Of a DNA stretch of 64,000 nucleotides, positions 46,385-54,383 are shown one piece after another. The stretch lies in assembly GCF_007859935.1 (NCBI RefSeq), contig NZ_SJPO01000012.1:146292-210291 (forward strand). Direction: 5' to 3'. Position 1 is the first letter of the stretch. Every line of letters begins with the position of its first letter. A model generated the notes under the pieces. The model was given only the letters and a program-made list of their open reading frames with translations, searched no databases and had not been told where the DNA came from. The position numbers and the translations under genes are program-made. This DNA is from Posidoniimonas polymericola (GTDB taxonomy: Bacteria; Planctomycetota; Planctomycetia; Pirellulales; Lacipirellulaceae).

Positions 46385-48256
46385 GTGACGATCGCTCCGG
46401 TGATGGCTTGGATCGGCGGCGGCACGCTGCTGCCGATCTTGCTGTGGGGCTCGCTGGCGGTCAGCACCGCCGCGTTGCTGGTGATGATGCGCACCCGCTG
46501 GGGCCAGGAGCGACCGACGCACCGCTACGTGATGCTGTCGGTCATCGCGCACCTGCTCTTGATCTGCGTCGCGACCACCATCCGCTTTGCTTCGCTGCCG
46601 GCCGGCGACGGGCCCGGGCCGGTCAAGGTGCGGATCGTCATGCGAACGCCGGCGGACGACACGCCGGTCACGCCGCTAGAAAAGGAACCGCTGCCGGTCG
46701 AGCCAACGACGCAGGACGCCGAGGTGAAGCCGGCGCCCGCAGACCCCGAACCGGCGCCCGACGCTTCATCAGAGCCTGCGACCGAGCCGGAACCAGAACT
46801 GCCACTTGAACGCGCGCCCGAGCGGCCCGAGCCGAAACAGCCAACCGTCATTGAACCGGCGCAAGAGTCGCCTTCCAGGGTTGCCCCCGAGGCAGTGCCG
46901 CTGCTCCCGCCCGAGCTCTTGCAGCCAGCGCCGGCAGAGTCGGAACCGGTCGATCCGCCGACGAACGAGGCCAGCCCTCCCCTGCCCCAGCCGACAACAC
47001 CGCAAACAGCCGAGCCCCCACAGCCGGCGCCCCAGCAGCCGGCCGCGCAGGAGATGGCGCCAATCGCCCCGCCGGTTCCCGCTGACCAACCACCGCCGAC
47101 CACACAGCCCGTTTCACTGCCGCCGGCCAACACGGCGTTTGTCTCACGGGAAGGCGACGAACGCGTCCGCCGCATCCTCGAGGAGGGAGGCGACGCCTAC
47201 ACCGAAGACGCGGTCGCGGCGGCGCTCGCCTGGCTGGCGACCGCCCAGTCGCCCGACGGACGCTGGGACGCCGACCGCTGGTCGGCCGGCCGAGAGCGCG
47301 GCGCCGTGCTCGGCCACCCGCGGACGGGCGTTGGCATGAACGCCGACGCCGGCATGACCGGGCTGTCGTTGCTGGCGCTGATGGGCGCCGGCCAGTCCCA
47401 CGACCAGGGTCCGTTCGCAAACATCATCCGTGACGGCCTGGCCTACCTCATCCGCAGCCAGGCGGCCGACGGCAACTTGTACGGCGAGGCCACGCTGTAC
47501 GCCCAGACCTACTGCCACTCGATGGCGACCTTCGCCCTCGCCGAGGCGCTCGCCAGCACCAGCGACGAGCGTCTCCGCCCGGCGGTGGTCCGCGCTGTCC
47601 AGTTCTTAGAACGCCGCCAGGACCCACGCGGCGGCGGCTGGCGTTACCGCCCCGGCGACTCGGGCGACATGAGCCAGCTCGGCTGGATCGTGATGGCGCT
47701 CCGCAGCGCCGAGCTGGCCGACGTGCCGATCCAAGCCGAGACATGGGACGGCATCGAGCGGTTTGTTCGCTCCACTCAATGCGGGCAGCACCTCGGCCTG
47801 GCGGGCTACCGGCCGAACTCGCCACCGAGTCACAGCATGACCGCCGAGTCGCTCTACTGCCGGCAGATCCTCGGCCGGCCGATCCCGGGCACGGCCTCGG
47901 CGCAGGCGCTAGAGTACGTTTCTCAACAGCCGCCCGGCCGTGGCCAGGCCAACTACTACTCGTGGTACTACGGCACGCTGGCCCTGCACCACCACCGCCG
48001 TGTGTCGGCCGGTGCGGAGAACGCCTGGCGGGACTGGAACGATGCCCTGAAACGCACGCTAGTGAACTCCCAAGTGTCCGAAGGGGTCAACAAGGGGAGC
48101 TGGAGCCCGCACTCCGTCTGGGGGGGCTGCGGCGGCCGGGTCTACACGACTGCCCTGGCGACCATGTGCCTAGAGGTCTACTACCGCTACGACCCGGACG
48201 AACTGGTCCGCGACCCCTGGATCGCGGCCCGCCAGTTCCCCGGCGCCCTCCGCTAG
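46385..48256 (+). CDS. TonB-like N-terminus fused to a terpene-cyclase/prenyltransferase-type alpha-toroid domain
   Basis: 623 residues from GTG 46385. Two N-terminal helices (about 8-38 and 48-66) are followed by a very long Pro/Glu/Gln-rich extended region (about 70-250), as in TonB-type energy transducers. The C-terminal part (about 255-600) has squalene-cyclase/prenyltransferase-like repeats: AVAAALAWLATAQSPDGRW, GDGLAYLIRSQAADGNLYGE-type motifs, and RAVQFLERRQDPRGGGWRY. No acid DXDD motif of cyclases is seen. It follows exbB and exbD on the same strand, so it may be the load coupled to the proton motor. The catalytic function is doubtful; binding is more likely. Confidence 0.82.
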   Translation: MTIAPVMAWIGGGTLLPILLWGSLAVSTAALLVMMRTRWGQERPTHRYVMLSVIAHLLLICVATTIRFASLPAGDGPGPVKVRIVMRTPADDTPVTPLEKEPLPVEPTTQDAEVKPAPADPEPAPDASSEPATEPEPELPLERAPERPEPKQPTVIEPAQESPSRVAPEAVPLLPPELLQPAPAESEPVDPPTNEASPPLPQPTTPQTAEPPQPAPQQPAAQEMAPIAPPVPADQPPPTTQPVSLPPANTAFVSREGDERVRRILEEGGDAYTEDAVAAALAWLATAQSPDGRWDADRWSAGRERGAVLGHPRTGVGMNADAGMTGLSLLALMGAGQSHDQGPFANIIRDGLAYLIRSQAADGNLYGEATLYAQTYCHSMATFALAEALASTSDERLRPAVVRAVQFLERRQDPRGGGWRYRPGDSGDMSQLGWIVMALRSAELADVPIQAETWDGIERFVRSTQCGQHLGLAGYRPNSPPSHSMTAESLYCRQILGRPIPGTASAQALEYVSQQPPGRGQANYYSWYYGTLALHHHRRVSAGAENAWRDWNDALKRTLVNSQVSEGVNKGSWSPHSVWGGCGGRVYTTALATMCLEVYYRYDPDELVRDPWIAARQFPGALR

Positions 48257-48371
48257 ACGTCCCGGCCGTTTGACTCGGGTGGACGGGCCAGTAGAATGGA
48301 CTAACTCCGGCGGCCCGTAAGGTTTACGGCAAGCGCCCGAGTTTTCTGCCGTATCCGCGTGTGAGGCTCGT

Positions 48372-48533
48372 ATGTTTACCCCAGGCCCGTTCCAGTTACT
48401 GATCGTGCTGCTGATTGTGCTGCTGCTGTTTGGCAGCCGCCTGCCCAGCGTCGCGCGGTCGCTCGGTCAAAGCCTGACCGAGTTCAAAAAGGGCGTGAAG
48501 GGCATCGAGGACAAGTCCGCGGACAAGGAATAG
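48372..48533 (+). CDS. Sec-independent translocase subunit TatA/E (short copy)
   Basis: 53 residues, easily missed because of its size. A start ATG at 48372, then FQLLIVLLIVLLLFGSRLP (transmembrane helix and the FG hinge), then the amphipathic helix SVARSLGQSLTEFKKGVKG and a short charged tail. This is a complete TatA-type architecture. The second TatA gene follows 115 bases downstream with an almost identical amphipathic helix, so the pair looks like a tandem duplication. Confidence 0.88.
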   Translation: MFTPGPFQLLIVLLIVLLLFGSRLPSVARSLGQSLTEFKKGVKGIEDKSADKE

Positions 48534-48648
48534 CCGCGTCGACTAACCACAGCAGACGCGGCCTGAGTTGTGGCGGCGGGCCAGCCGCGGCGTGACCAGC
48601 CGCACGGCTACCAGCGGTTTCATCAAGTTGCTGGCGGGAAACACCCCA

Positions 48649-48948
48649 ATGGGAAGCACTCAAGTGGCGTTGGCGTTTATCGGTGGCATGGGCCACATGG
48701 AGATGCTGATCATTGGCGGCATCGCGGTGCTGCTGTTCGGCAACCGCCTCCCCTCGGTGGCGCGGTCGATGGGCCGCAGCCTAACCGAGTTTAAGAAGGG
48801 CATGAGCAGCGTCACCGACGAGTGGAACGACGCCGTCAAGAGCGAGCCCTACGACTCAATCCCGCACGACGACCGCGAGGCCCCGTCCGCCGGCGCCTTT
48901 GTCCCGCCTGACGCAGAGCACAACGACGACCGCGGCGCGTCCATCTAG
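48649..48948 (+). CDS. Sec-independent translocase subunit TatA/E (second copy)
   Basis: 99 residues from ATG 48649. GHMEMLIIGGIAVLLFGNRLP is the membrane helix with the FG hinge, and SVARSMGRSLTEFKKGM the amphipathic helix. An acidic/polar tail of about 45 residues follows. The start was placed here rather than at 48568 because the family begins at the helix. TatA homologues form the variable pore of the Tat pathway that exports folded redox proteins. tatC is not in the window. Confidence 0.9.
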   Translation: MGSTQVALAFIGGMGHMEMLIIGGIAVLLFGNRLPSVARSMGRSLTEFKKGMSSVTDEWNDAVKSEPYDSIPHDDREAPSAGAFVPPDAEHNDDRGASI

Positions 48949-49014
48949 GCCCCGCCGCGGCTCTAGCGGAACCCTTTTCGCCCGACCCGTCTGGCGAACC
49001 ACCGCAGGCGTTGC

Positions 49015-49020
49015 TACAAT
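49015..49020 (+). promoter_or_regulatory. Candidate -10 box for tRNA-Val
   Basis: TACAAT, 14 bases before the mature 5' end at 49034, as for the tRNA-Ser gene. The -35 region is weak. Confidence 0.5.
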
Positions 49021-49033
49021 CCCGTTCTCGAAA

Positions 49034-49107
49034 GGGCGATTAGCTCAGTTGGTTAGAGCGCTGTGTTCACACCGCAGAGGTCACAAGTTCGAGTCTTGTA
49101 TCGCCCA
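49034..49107 (+). tRNA. tRNA-Val (anticodon CAC), island integration site
   Basis: The acceptor GGGCGAT pairs with ATCGCCC (49100-49106), discriminator A49107. D arm TAGCTCAGTTGGTTAGAGC; anticodon stem CTGTG/CGCAG with loop TTCACAC, anticodon CAC; T arm ACAAGTTCGAGTCTTGT. CCA is not encoded. Its 3' half (from the anticodon loop on) is repeated at 60164-60208, so this is the attachment site of the island. Confidence 0.95.
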
Positions 49108-49109
49108 CT
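49065..49109. repeat. attL: 3' half of tRNA-Val
   Basis: 45 bases identical to 60164-60208. Begins in the anticodon stem and ends two bases after the discriminator base, the classic core of a tyrosine-integrase attachment site. Confidence 0.93.
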
Positions 49110-49230
49110 GCTTCTAAGTTACGCCGAATTAAGCGTATAAGTTACCTGCCGACGGTCGGCAGCGCGGCACTTCCCCAGAGCGCAAAACGGTACATACCGT
49201 TTTGCGATCCTCGATTAGGGAGTTCGCGCT

Positions 49231-50001
49231 ATGCCACGCCTCAACCAGGCCGTCCCGAAGTACCGCAAACACCGCGCTAGCGGCCAAGCGGTCGTCACTC
49301 TCAGCGGGCAGGACCACTACCTCGGCCCGCACGGCACCAAGGCCAGCACCATCGAGTACGATCGGCTGATTGCCGAGTGGCTCGCTAATGGCCGTGAGTG
49401 CAGCCAGCCCCAGGCTGAGATCACCATCGCCGAGCTGTGCGTCCGGTACCTCAAATTCGCCAAGGGGTACTACGTCAAAGACGGCCGGTGCACCAAGGTC
49501 ACCCCAGACATCAAGTGCGCGCTGAAGTACCTCCGCACGTGGTACGGCAAGAATTCGGCTGTCGAGTTCGGCCCGGTCCGCCTGCGGGCTCTGCGGCAGC
49601 GAATGGTCGACGACGGTCACAGCCGCCGCTACGTCAATGACCACTGCGACCGCATCAAGCGGATGTACAAATGGGCGGCGGGCGAGCAGCTAATCCCGGC
49701 CGACGCCTACCGCTGTCTGACGATGGTCGAGGGGCTCCGTCGGGGCCGAACTGAGGCCCGGGAGACGGCTCCGGTCATGCCCGTCGACGACGCCACGGTC
49801 GACGCCACGCCGCGCGGTCGATCGAGCTGGTCGCCACCTGCAGCGCCCATGGATCGAAGAGCGCCGCGCAGACCGACTGGTCGCCCCTGGCTGGCCACGA
49901 CGTGGTGGTCGTGCCGGACAACGACAAACCGGGCGCGGAGTACGCCGAGGCCGTGGTGCGGCTGCTGGGGGGCCTCTCGCCTGCCCCCACGGTCCGCGTA
50001 G
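49231..50001 (+). pseudogene. Tyrosine integrase, N-terminal part only (catalytic domain deleted)
   Basis: About the first 190 residues are integrase-like: MPRLNQAVPKYRKHRASGQA, then HYLGPHGTKASTIEYDRLIA (the N-terminal arm-binding style of planctomycete integrases), and a SAM-like core-binding domain (ITIAELCVRYLKFAKGYYV to MYKWAAGEQLIP). Homology-like sequence stops near 49810 (after VDDATVDAT), just before where the catalytic Arg-His-Arg-Tyr domain should begin. The remaining ~64 residues are an out-of-frame reading of the TOPRIM gene that follows. The protein cannot recombine DNA. The next gene lost its N-terminus at the same point. Confidence 0.85.
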
Positions 50002-51605
50002 TGACGATCGATGCGTTGCCGGGTGGCGAGCCGATGCCGGTTGGCGGCGACCTGGTCGACTGGATCGAGGCCCACGGCGACGCCGCCACGCCCGAGGTGC
50101 TGGTCGCCAACCTCGAGGAGCTGGTCGCCGCCGCCGAGCCAGTCGACCTGACCGCCGGTCGCCCCCAGCCGCCCGCCGCCTACCTCCCGTTCCCGGTCGA
50201 GGAGCTGCCCGAGCCGGTGCGCGGTTTCGTGATTGCCGGCGCCAAGGCGATCGGTTGTGACCCGGCGTTCCTCGCGCTGCCGATGCTGACCGCGGTCGGC
50301 GCGGCGATCGGCACGACCCGCCGCGTGGAACTCAAACGCGGCTGGTCGGCGCCGCCGATCCTGTGGACCGCGGTGGTGGGCGAGAGTGGCACCAGCAAGA
50401 CCCCGGCGTTCCGCCTGGTGATGGCGCCCGTGCGTGAGCTGCAGCGCCGGTACCTCGAGGAGCACGCCGCCCAAGAGAAGGCGTACCTTGAGGACGTAGC
50501 GTTTCACGAGAAGGCCCACGCCGAGTGGAAACGCGACAAGAAAACAACCGACGCGCCGCCGATCAAGCCCGAGCCGCCCCAGGCGACCCGCCTGGTGGTG
50601 GGCGACACCACGGTCGAGGCCCTCGCGCCGATCCTGCTGGCGAACCCGCGGGGCGTGCTGCTGGCTAGGGATGAGCTAGCCGGCTGGTTTGGATCATTCG
50701 ATCGCTACAGCGGCGGCAAGGGCGGTTCCGACTCCGCACACTGGTTGAGCATGCACATCGCCGAGACCATCGTGGTCGATCGCAAGACCGGCGTCTCCCG
50801 GACCATCGTGGTCCCCGAGGCGGCCGTCTGGGTCACCGGCGGGATTCAACCGGCGGTCTTGCACCGTGCCCTCGGCGCTGAGCACCGCGACAGCGGCATG
50901 GCCGCCCGGTTGCTGCTGGCCCACCCACCGCGCATCGCCAAACGTTGGACCGAGGCCGACATTGATCCCCAGGCCGAACGCGACCTGGCCGAGCTGGTCG
51001 AGCATCTGTACAGCCTTGAGTACGATATCGACGACCAAGGCGTCGACGCCCCTGGAGTGCTGCCCCTCACGCCCGACGCCAAGGCGATCTACAAGCGGTT
51101 TTACAACCAGCACGCCCGTGAGCAGGCCGAGCTAACGGGCGACCTAGCCGCCGCGTGGTCGAAACTCGAGGAGTACGCCGCCCGGCTGGCCCTGGTGGTC
51201 CACCTGATCCGCTGGGCCGCCGGCGACCTTCCCGAGGACGGCAGCAGCGATAACACGGTCGACGCCGCGAGCATGGCCGCCGGCATCGCGCTGGTCGCCT
51301 GGTTCAAGCGCGAGGCCCGCCGGGTCTACCGCCAATTGAGCGAGTCCGACGACGACCGCCGCCTGCGTCAACTCGCCGAGTGGATCGAGCGCAAGGGCGG
51401 CAAGGTCACCGCCCGCGAGGTGCAGCAGGGCCGACGCGACTGCCCCACCGCCGCCGACGCCGAGGCGGTGCTCGAGGAGCTGGTCGCCGCGGGTTGGGGC
51501 GCGTGGTCGGTATCCGCCCCTACTGCCAAGGGCGGCCGACCGTCCCGCATTTTCGTGCTGTCTACGGCGTCTACGTCTACACAACCTCACAATTCCCGCG
51601 GTTAG
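49902..51605 (+). CDS. TOPRIM-DUF3987 (YfjI-type) replication protein, N-terminus missing
   Basis: 567 residues from the first GTG, but family-like sequence begins about 33 codons earlier without a start (SKSAAQTDWSPLAGHDVVVV from about 49848). VVVPDNDKPGAEYAEAVVRLL is the C-terminal part of a TOPRIM domain with its acidic pair. The DUF3987 helicase/ATPase-like part follows: FLALPMLTAVGAAIGTTRRV, ILWTAVVGESGTSKTPAFRL (P-loop), LLARDELAGWFGSFDRYSGG. DUF3987 proteins are primase/helicase-like and typical of phages, plasmids and integrative elements. The upstream primase part was probably lost in the same deletion that truncated the integrase. May be expressed as a fragment or be inactive. Confidence 0.8.
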   Translation: MVVVPDNDKPGAEYAEAVVRLLGGLSPAPTVRVVTIDALPGGEPMPVGGDLVDWIEAHGDAATPEVLVANLEELVAAAEPVDLTAGRPQPPAAYLPFPVEELPEPVRGFVIAGAKAIGCDPAFLALPMLTAVGAAIGTTRRVELKRGWSAPPILWTAVVGESGTSKTPAFRLVMAPVRELQRRYLEEHAAQEKAYLEDVAFHEKAHAEWKRDKKTTDAPPIKPEPPQATRLVVGDTTVEALAPILLANPRGVLLARDELAGWFGSFDRYSGGKGGSDSAHWLSMHIAETIVVDRKTGVSRTIVVPEAAVWVTGGIQPAVLHRALGAEHRDSGMAARLLLAHPPRIAKRWTEADIDPQAERDLAELVEHLYSLEYDIDDQGVDAPGVLPLTPDAKAIYKRFYNQHAREQAELTGDLAAAWSKLEEYAARLALVVHLIRWAAGDLPEDGSSDNTVDAASMAAGIALVAWFKREARRVYRQLSESDDDRRLRQLAEWIERKGGKVTAREVQQGRRDCPTAADAEAVLEELVAAGWGAWSVSAPTAKGGRPSRIFVLSTASTSTQPHNSRG

Positions 51606-51934
51606 GCAGGGTTTCGTAGACGTAGACAAGGAGGCGGTCGCGATGCGCGTCGTCGCCGTACAATCGGTGATGCCCTGGTTGGCGTCGCGTAGCCGCGGGG
51701 GATTATGGGGCGGTCCGCGTAGACCGTGGGGGAGGTCCGTTTCTAGGCGGCACGGCGTGGCAGACGGCAACTCAGCCCCGCTCGTTTTTCGGCGAAATTC
51801 GGGGGTTCGGGAATCTGGGCAAGCGATGCCCCCCAAAAAAACCTCCCAAGAAATGCACGCGGCTAGGGCTCCGTCTGCCGGCCTAGCCGAGCGGAGTACC
51901 ACGGCCCCCCTCCCCGTACGCCAACTACGACGCC
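51606..51934. other. Island spacer, no gene supported
   Basis: About 330 bases after the DUF3987 gene. A weak frame from 51643 to 52023 contains a short Lys-rich segment (MPPKKTSQEMHAARAP) but continues through repeat DNA without protein-like pattern. Possibly a decayed gene end. Confidence 0.4.
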
Positions 51935-52216
51935 GCGTAGGTACTACCTGGCCCGTGACCCTCGGCCACCAAGGGGAACTGCCGCCGATTGCAAATCCGT
52001 CCCCGTCGACGCGGGGGCCGTAGTAGTAGAACCCCCCTTTTCCTGATTCGATATGCGAGGCGCATTCGATGGGCGGCGCCTGTAGGGGGCGCCAGTGGGC
52101 AGCGAGGACCCGACCGGCCAACTAGGTTCTTCCCGATGGCCCCCCGCGCGGGCTACGCCCCGGGTGATCGGGGAGTTTTTTCACACGCGGCGCCTTGAAC
52201 ACCGGTGGTGGTGGTT
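51935..52216. repeat. Left copy of the ~282-bp direct repeat bracketing the cargo
   Basis: Aligns with 59694-59974 along its whole length, strongest in the last ~170 bases (for example AGCGAGGACCCGACCGG, TTTTTTCACACGCGG, CCGGTGGTGGTGGTT). It ends 178 bases before the AAA+ gene. It contains a long hairpin followed by a T-run. Both copies are in the same orientation. Confidence 0.88.
52129..52181 (+). terminator. Hairpin plus T-run inside the left repeat
   Basis: CTTCCCGAT (52129-52137) pairs with ATCGGGGAG (52167-52175) with one G-T wobble; an inner G/C-rich stem extends it, and six T residues follow at 52176-52181. It would stop transcription coming from the DUF3987 side and insulate the cargo. 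A co-varying copy is at 59887-59939. Confidence 0.75.
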
Positions 52217-52393
52217 TTTCTATCGTTGCATTCAAGACCGCGAATCCGCCCCTCATGGGCTGATGACTGTCTGGGAGGTTTGGTTCGGACCTCTTTGCAC
52301 GGCGTTTGGGCTCAAGCGGTCCCGCACTCATCCTGTCCGCGTGCTATGTTTTGGGTTAGTTGCTTCAACTAGCGCGCATGTGGGGGGAATCTG

Positions 52394-54253
52394 GTGCATT
52401 CGATTCAGGACTCGCAGAACCTACAACCCGAAGAGCAGGCTGTGGTGCAGATCGCGGCCAAGAATCAGGGGGTCTGCGAGATCGTCAATCGCCCTGAAAC
52501 GCGCGGGCCGGCTATTCGCGCTGGCAACGACAAACTGTTCGATGCCAATGATCACTCTTACGCGATGCGGTGTTGCGAGACGATCCCGCACCTGATTGAG
52601 CTGCGGCTCTTGAAGGTATCGGGGGGCGCGAAGCGGTTTGAATTGACCAACTTTGGCTGGCAGTTGAGCCGCAAGTTGACCGCCGCGGAAAAAGCCGAAG
52701 ACGGTCTGTTGAAAGATGACACCAAACTCGCTGCGGCGAGTCATTCTGACGATCAACACGCGCGAACGCAGCCGCTTGGCGACGACCGTCCGCTCTCAGC
52801 TCTCTTGATCGAAGAGCTGTCTGAGACTATCGAGTCTGAGTTGGAATCCGAGGAACAGAGGCCAGCTGTCGAGGCCCCGGAACAACCGCAGCTGAGGCCT
52901 CCGCGACCGGCTCGACGAGAGGTTCCCGACTTTGGGATGAAGCAAGATGCCAGTCCCAATTTGGTCGCAGCCCTAGGACTTGACGACGGGTTCCTGCCGC
53001 CAGAACCGCAGACGCTCGAAGAGACTGGTCTTACTAGCGCCGCCATTGAAGATCTGATTTTGAAGGTCGTGCAGAACGCCGGTTCGATGACGGGCCGGCA
53101 AATCTCGGACGTGATCTGCCTGCCGCTTGCAATACTGGAAGATTGTTTCACCGTGCTGCGGAACCGCCAGTACCTCTCGCCGACAGGGTCGGCGATGCTG
53201 GGCGACTATGTTTACCAGCTCACCGACAGCGGTCGCGAGCGGGCGCGACTGGCGCTGAAGGAGTGCGCCTACGCAGGGCCCGCGCCGGTGCCGCTCGAAG
53301 ACTACGTAGACTCGGTCCACGCCCAGACAATTCGCACCGAGAAGCCCAAACGCCCGCAGCTGGAGAAGGCGTTTTCGGACATTAATGTCGAGCCCGAGAT
53401 GCTCGCCCAATTGGGCCCCGCCATCAGCGCGGGTAGGGGCATGTTCATCTATGGACCACCGGGCAACGGGAAGACGACGATTGCTCAACGCATTACACGT
53501 TGCTTCGGTCAGAACATCTTGGTGCCGCACGCCATCGTCGAAGACGGGCAGATCATCAAGCTCTACGACGCCTCGTGCCACGAGACGGTCGAGTCGAAGC
53601 TTGGCGCCCTGCTGAAGGAGTGCGAACACGACCGGCGGTGGGTTCGCATCAAACGACCAACCGTTGTCGTCGGCGGCGAGCTTACGATGGACAGCCTCGA
53701 GCTCAAGCACGACCCCGTGAGCCACATCAGCGAAGCCTCATTGCAGCTGAAGAGCAACTGCGGCAGCCTGCTGATCGACGACTTCGGACGGCAGCGCGTG
53801 AATCCGACCGACTTGCTCAACCGCTGGATTGTGCCGCTCGAGAACCGCATCGACTACCTGGGCCTCGCCAACGGCAAGAAGATTCAGGTGCCATTCGAGC
53901 AGCTGATCATCTTCTCCACTAACCTCGAGCCTCACGACTTGGCAGACGACGCCTTCCTGCGCCGCATCCCGTTCAAGATTGAGATCGGGGCACCCTCACG
54001 CGAGGAATTCGCCAAGCTGTTTAGCATGTTTGCGAAGAAGCTAAAGGTGGAGTGCCCGCCAGAATGCCTGGAATACTTGCTCGCCAGCCACTACGACGCG
54101 TGTGGTCGGCCGCTGCGCCGCTGCCAGGCGCGCGACCTGCTCGACCAAGCGTCCCACTTCTGCGAGTACAACGAACTTCCTCCAGTAGCGACTCCGGAGA
54201 TACTGGACCACGCGGTGAAGAACTACTTCACTGCGTTGGAGGGGACCGAGTAG
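52394..54253 (+). CDS. AAA+ ATPase with N-terminal winged-helix-like regions (island cargo)
   Basis: 619 residues from GTG 52394. The N-terminal ~100 residues look like a winged-helix (CETIPHLIELRLLKVSGGAKRF), then an acidic disordered stretch (about 115-190) and a second helical DNA-binding-like unit (ILKVVQNAGSMTGRQISDVI). The AAA+ domain has Walker A GPPGNGKT at 354-361 and Walker B SLLIDDFGRQR with Asp462-Asp463. ELTMDSLELKHDPVSHISEA lies between them, and Arg-rich sensor-like segments (FLRRIPFKIEIG, CGRPLRRCQARDL) follow. Likely a cytoplasmic remodelling ATPase. First plus-strand gene of the cassette; convergent with the REC-GGDEF-CBS gene. No exact family assigned. Confidence 0.85.
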   Translation: MHSIQDSQNLQPEEQAVVQIAAKNQGVCEIVNRPETRGPAIRAGNDKLFDANDHSYAMRCCETIPHLIELRLLKVSGGAKRFELTNFGWQLSRKLTAAEKAEDGLLKDDTKLAAASHSDDQHARTQPLGDDRPLSALLIEELSETIESELESEEQRPAVEAPEQPQLRPPRPARREVPDFGMKQDASPNLVAALGLDDGFLPPEPQTLEETGLTSAAIEDLILKVVQNAGSMTGRQISDVICLPLAILEDCFTVLRNRQYLSPTGSAMLGDYVYQLTDSGRERARLALKECAYAGPAPVPLEDYVDSVHAQTIRTEKPKRPQLEKAFSDINVEPEMLAQLGPAISAGRGMFIYGPPGNGKTTIAQRITRCFGQNILVPHAIVEDGQIIKLYDASCHETVESKLGALLKECEHDRRWVRIKRPTVVVGGELTMDSLELKHDPVSHISEASLQLKSNCGSLLIDDFGRQRVNPTDLLNRWIVPLENRIDYLGLANGKKIQVPFEQLIIFSTNLEPHDLADDAFLRRIPFKIEIGAPSREEFAKLFSMFAKKLKVECPPECLEYLLASHYDACGRPLRRCQARDLLDQASHFCEYNELPPVATPEILDHAVKNYFTALEGTE

Positions 54254-54383
54254 CCGCGACGCGGCGTGTTCGCGCGACAGGCACTTGTCGATGACTGCGT
54301 GGCTAAGGACCCCTTGATTTGTAATCGCGAGCACGTAAGCCGGCCTCCCGATGGTCGACCTCGGAACAATGGCGGCGTGGGAA

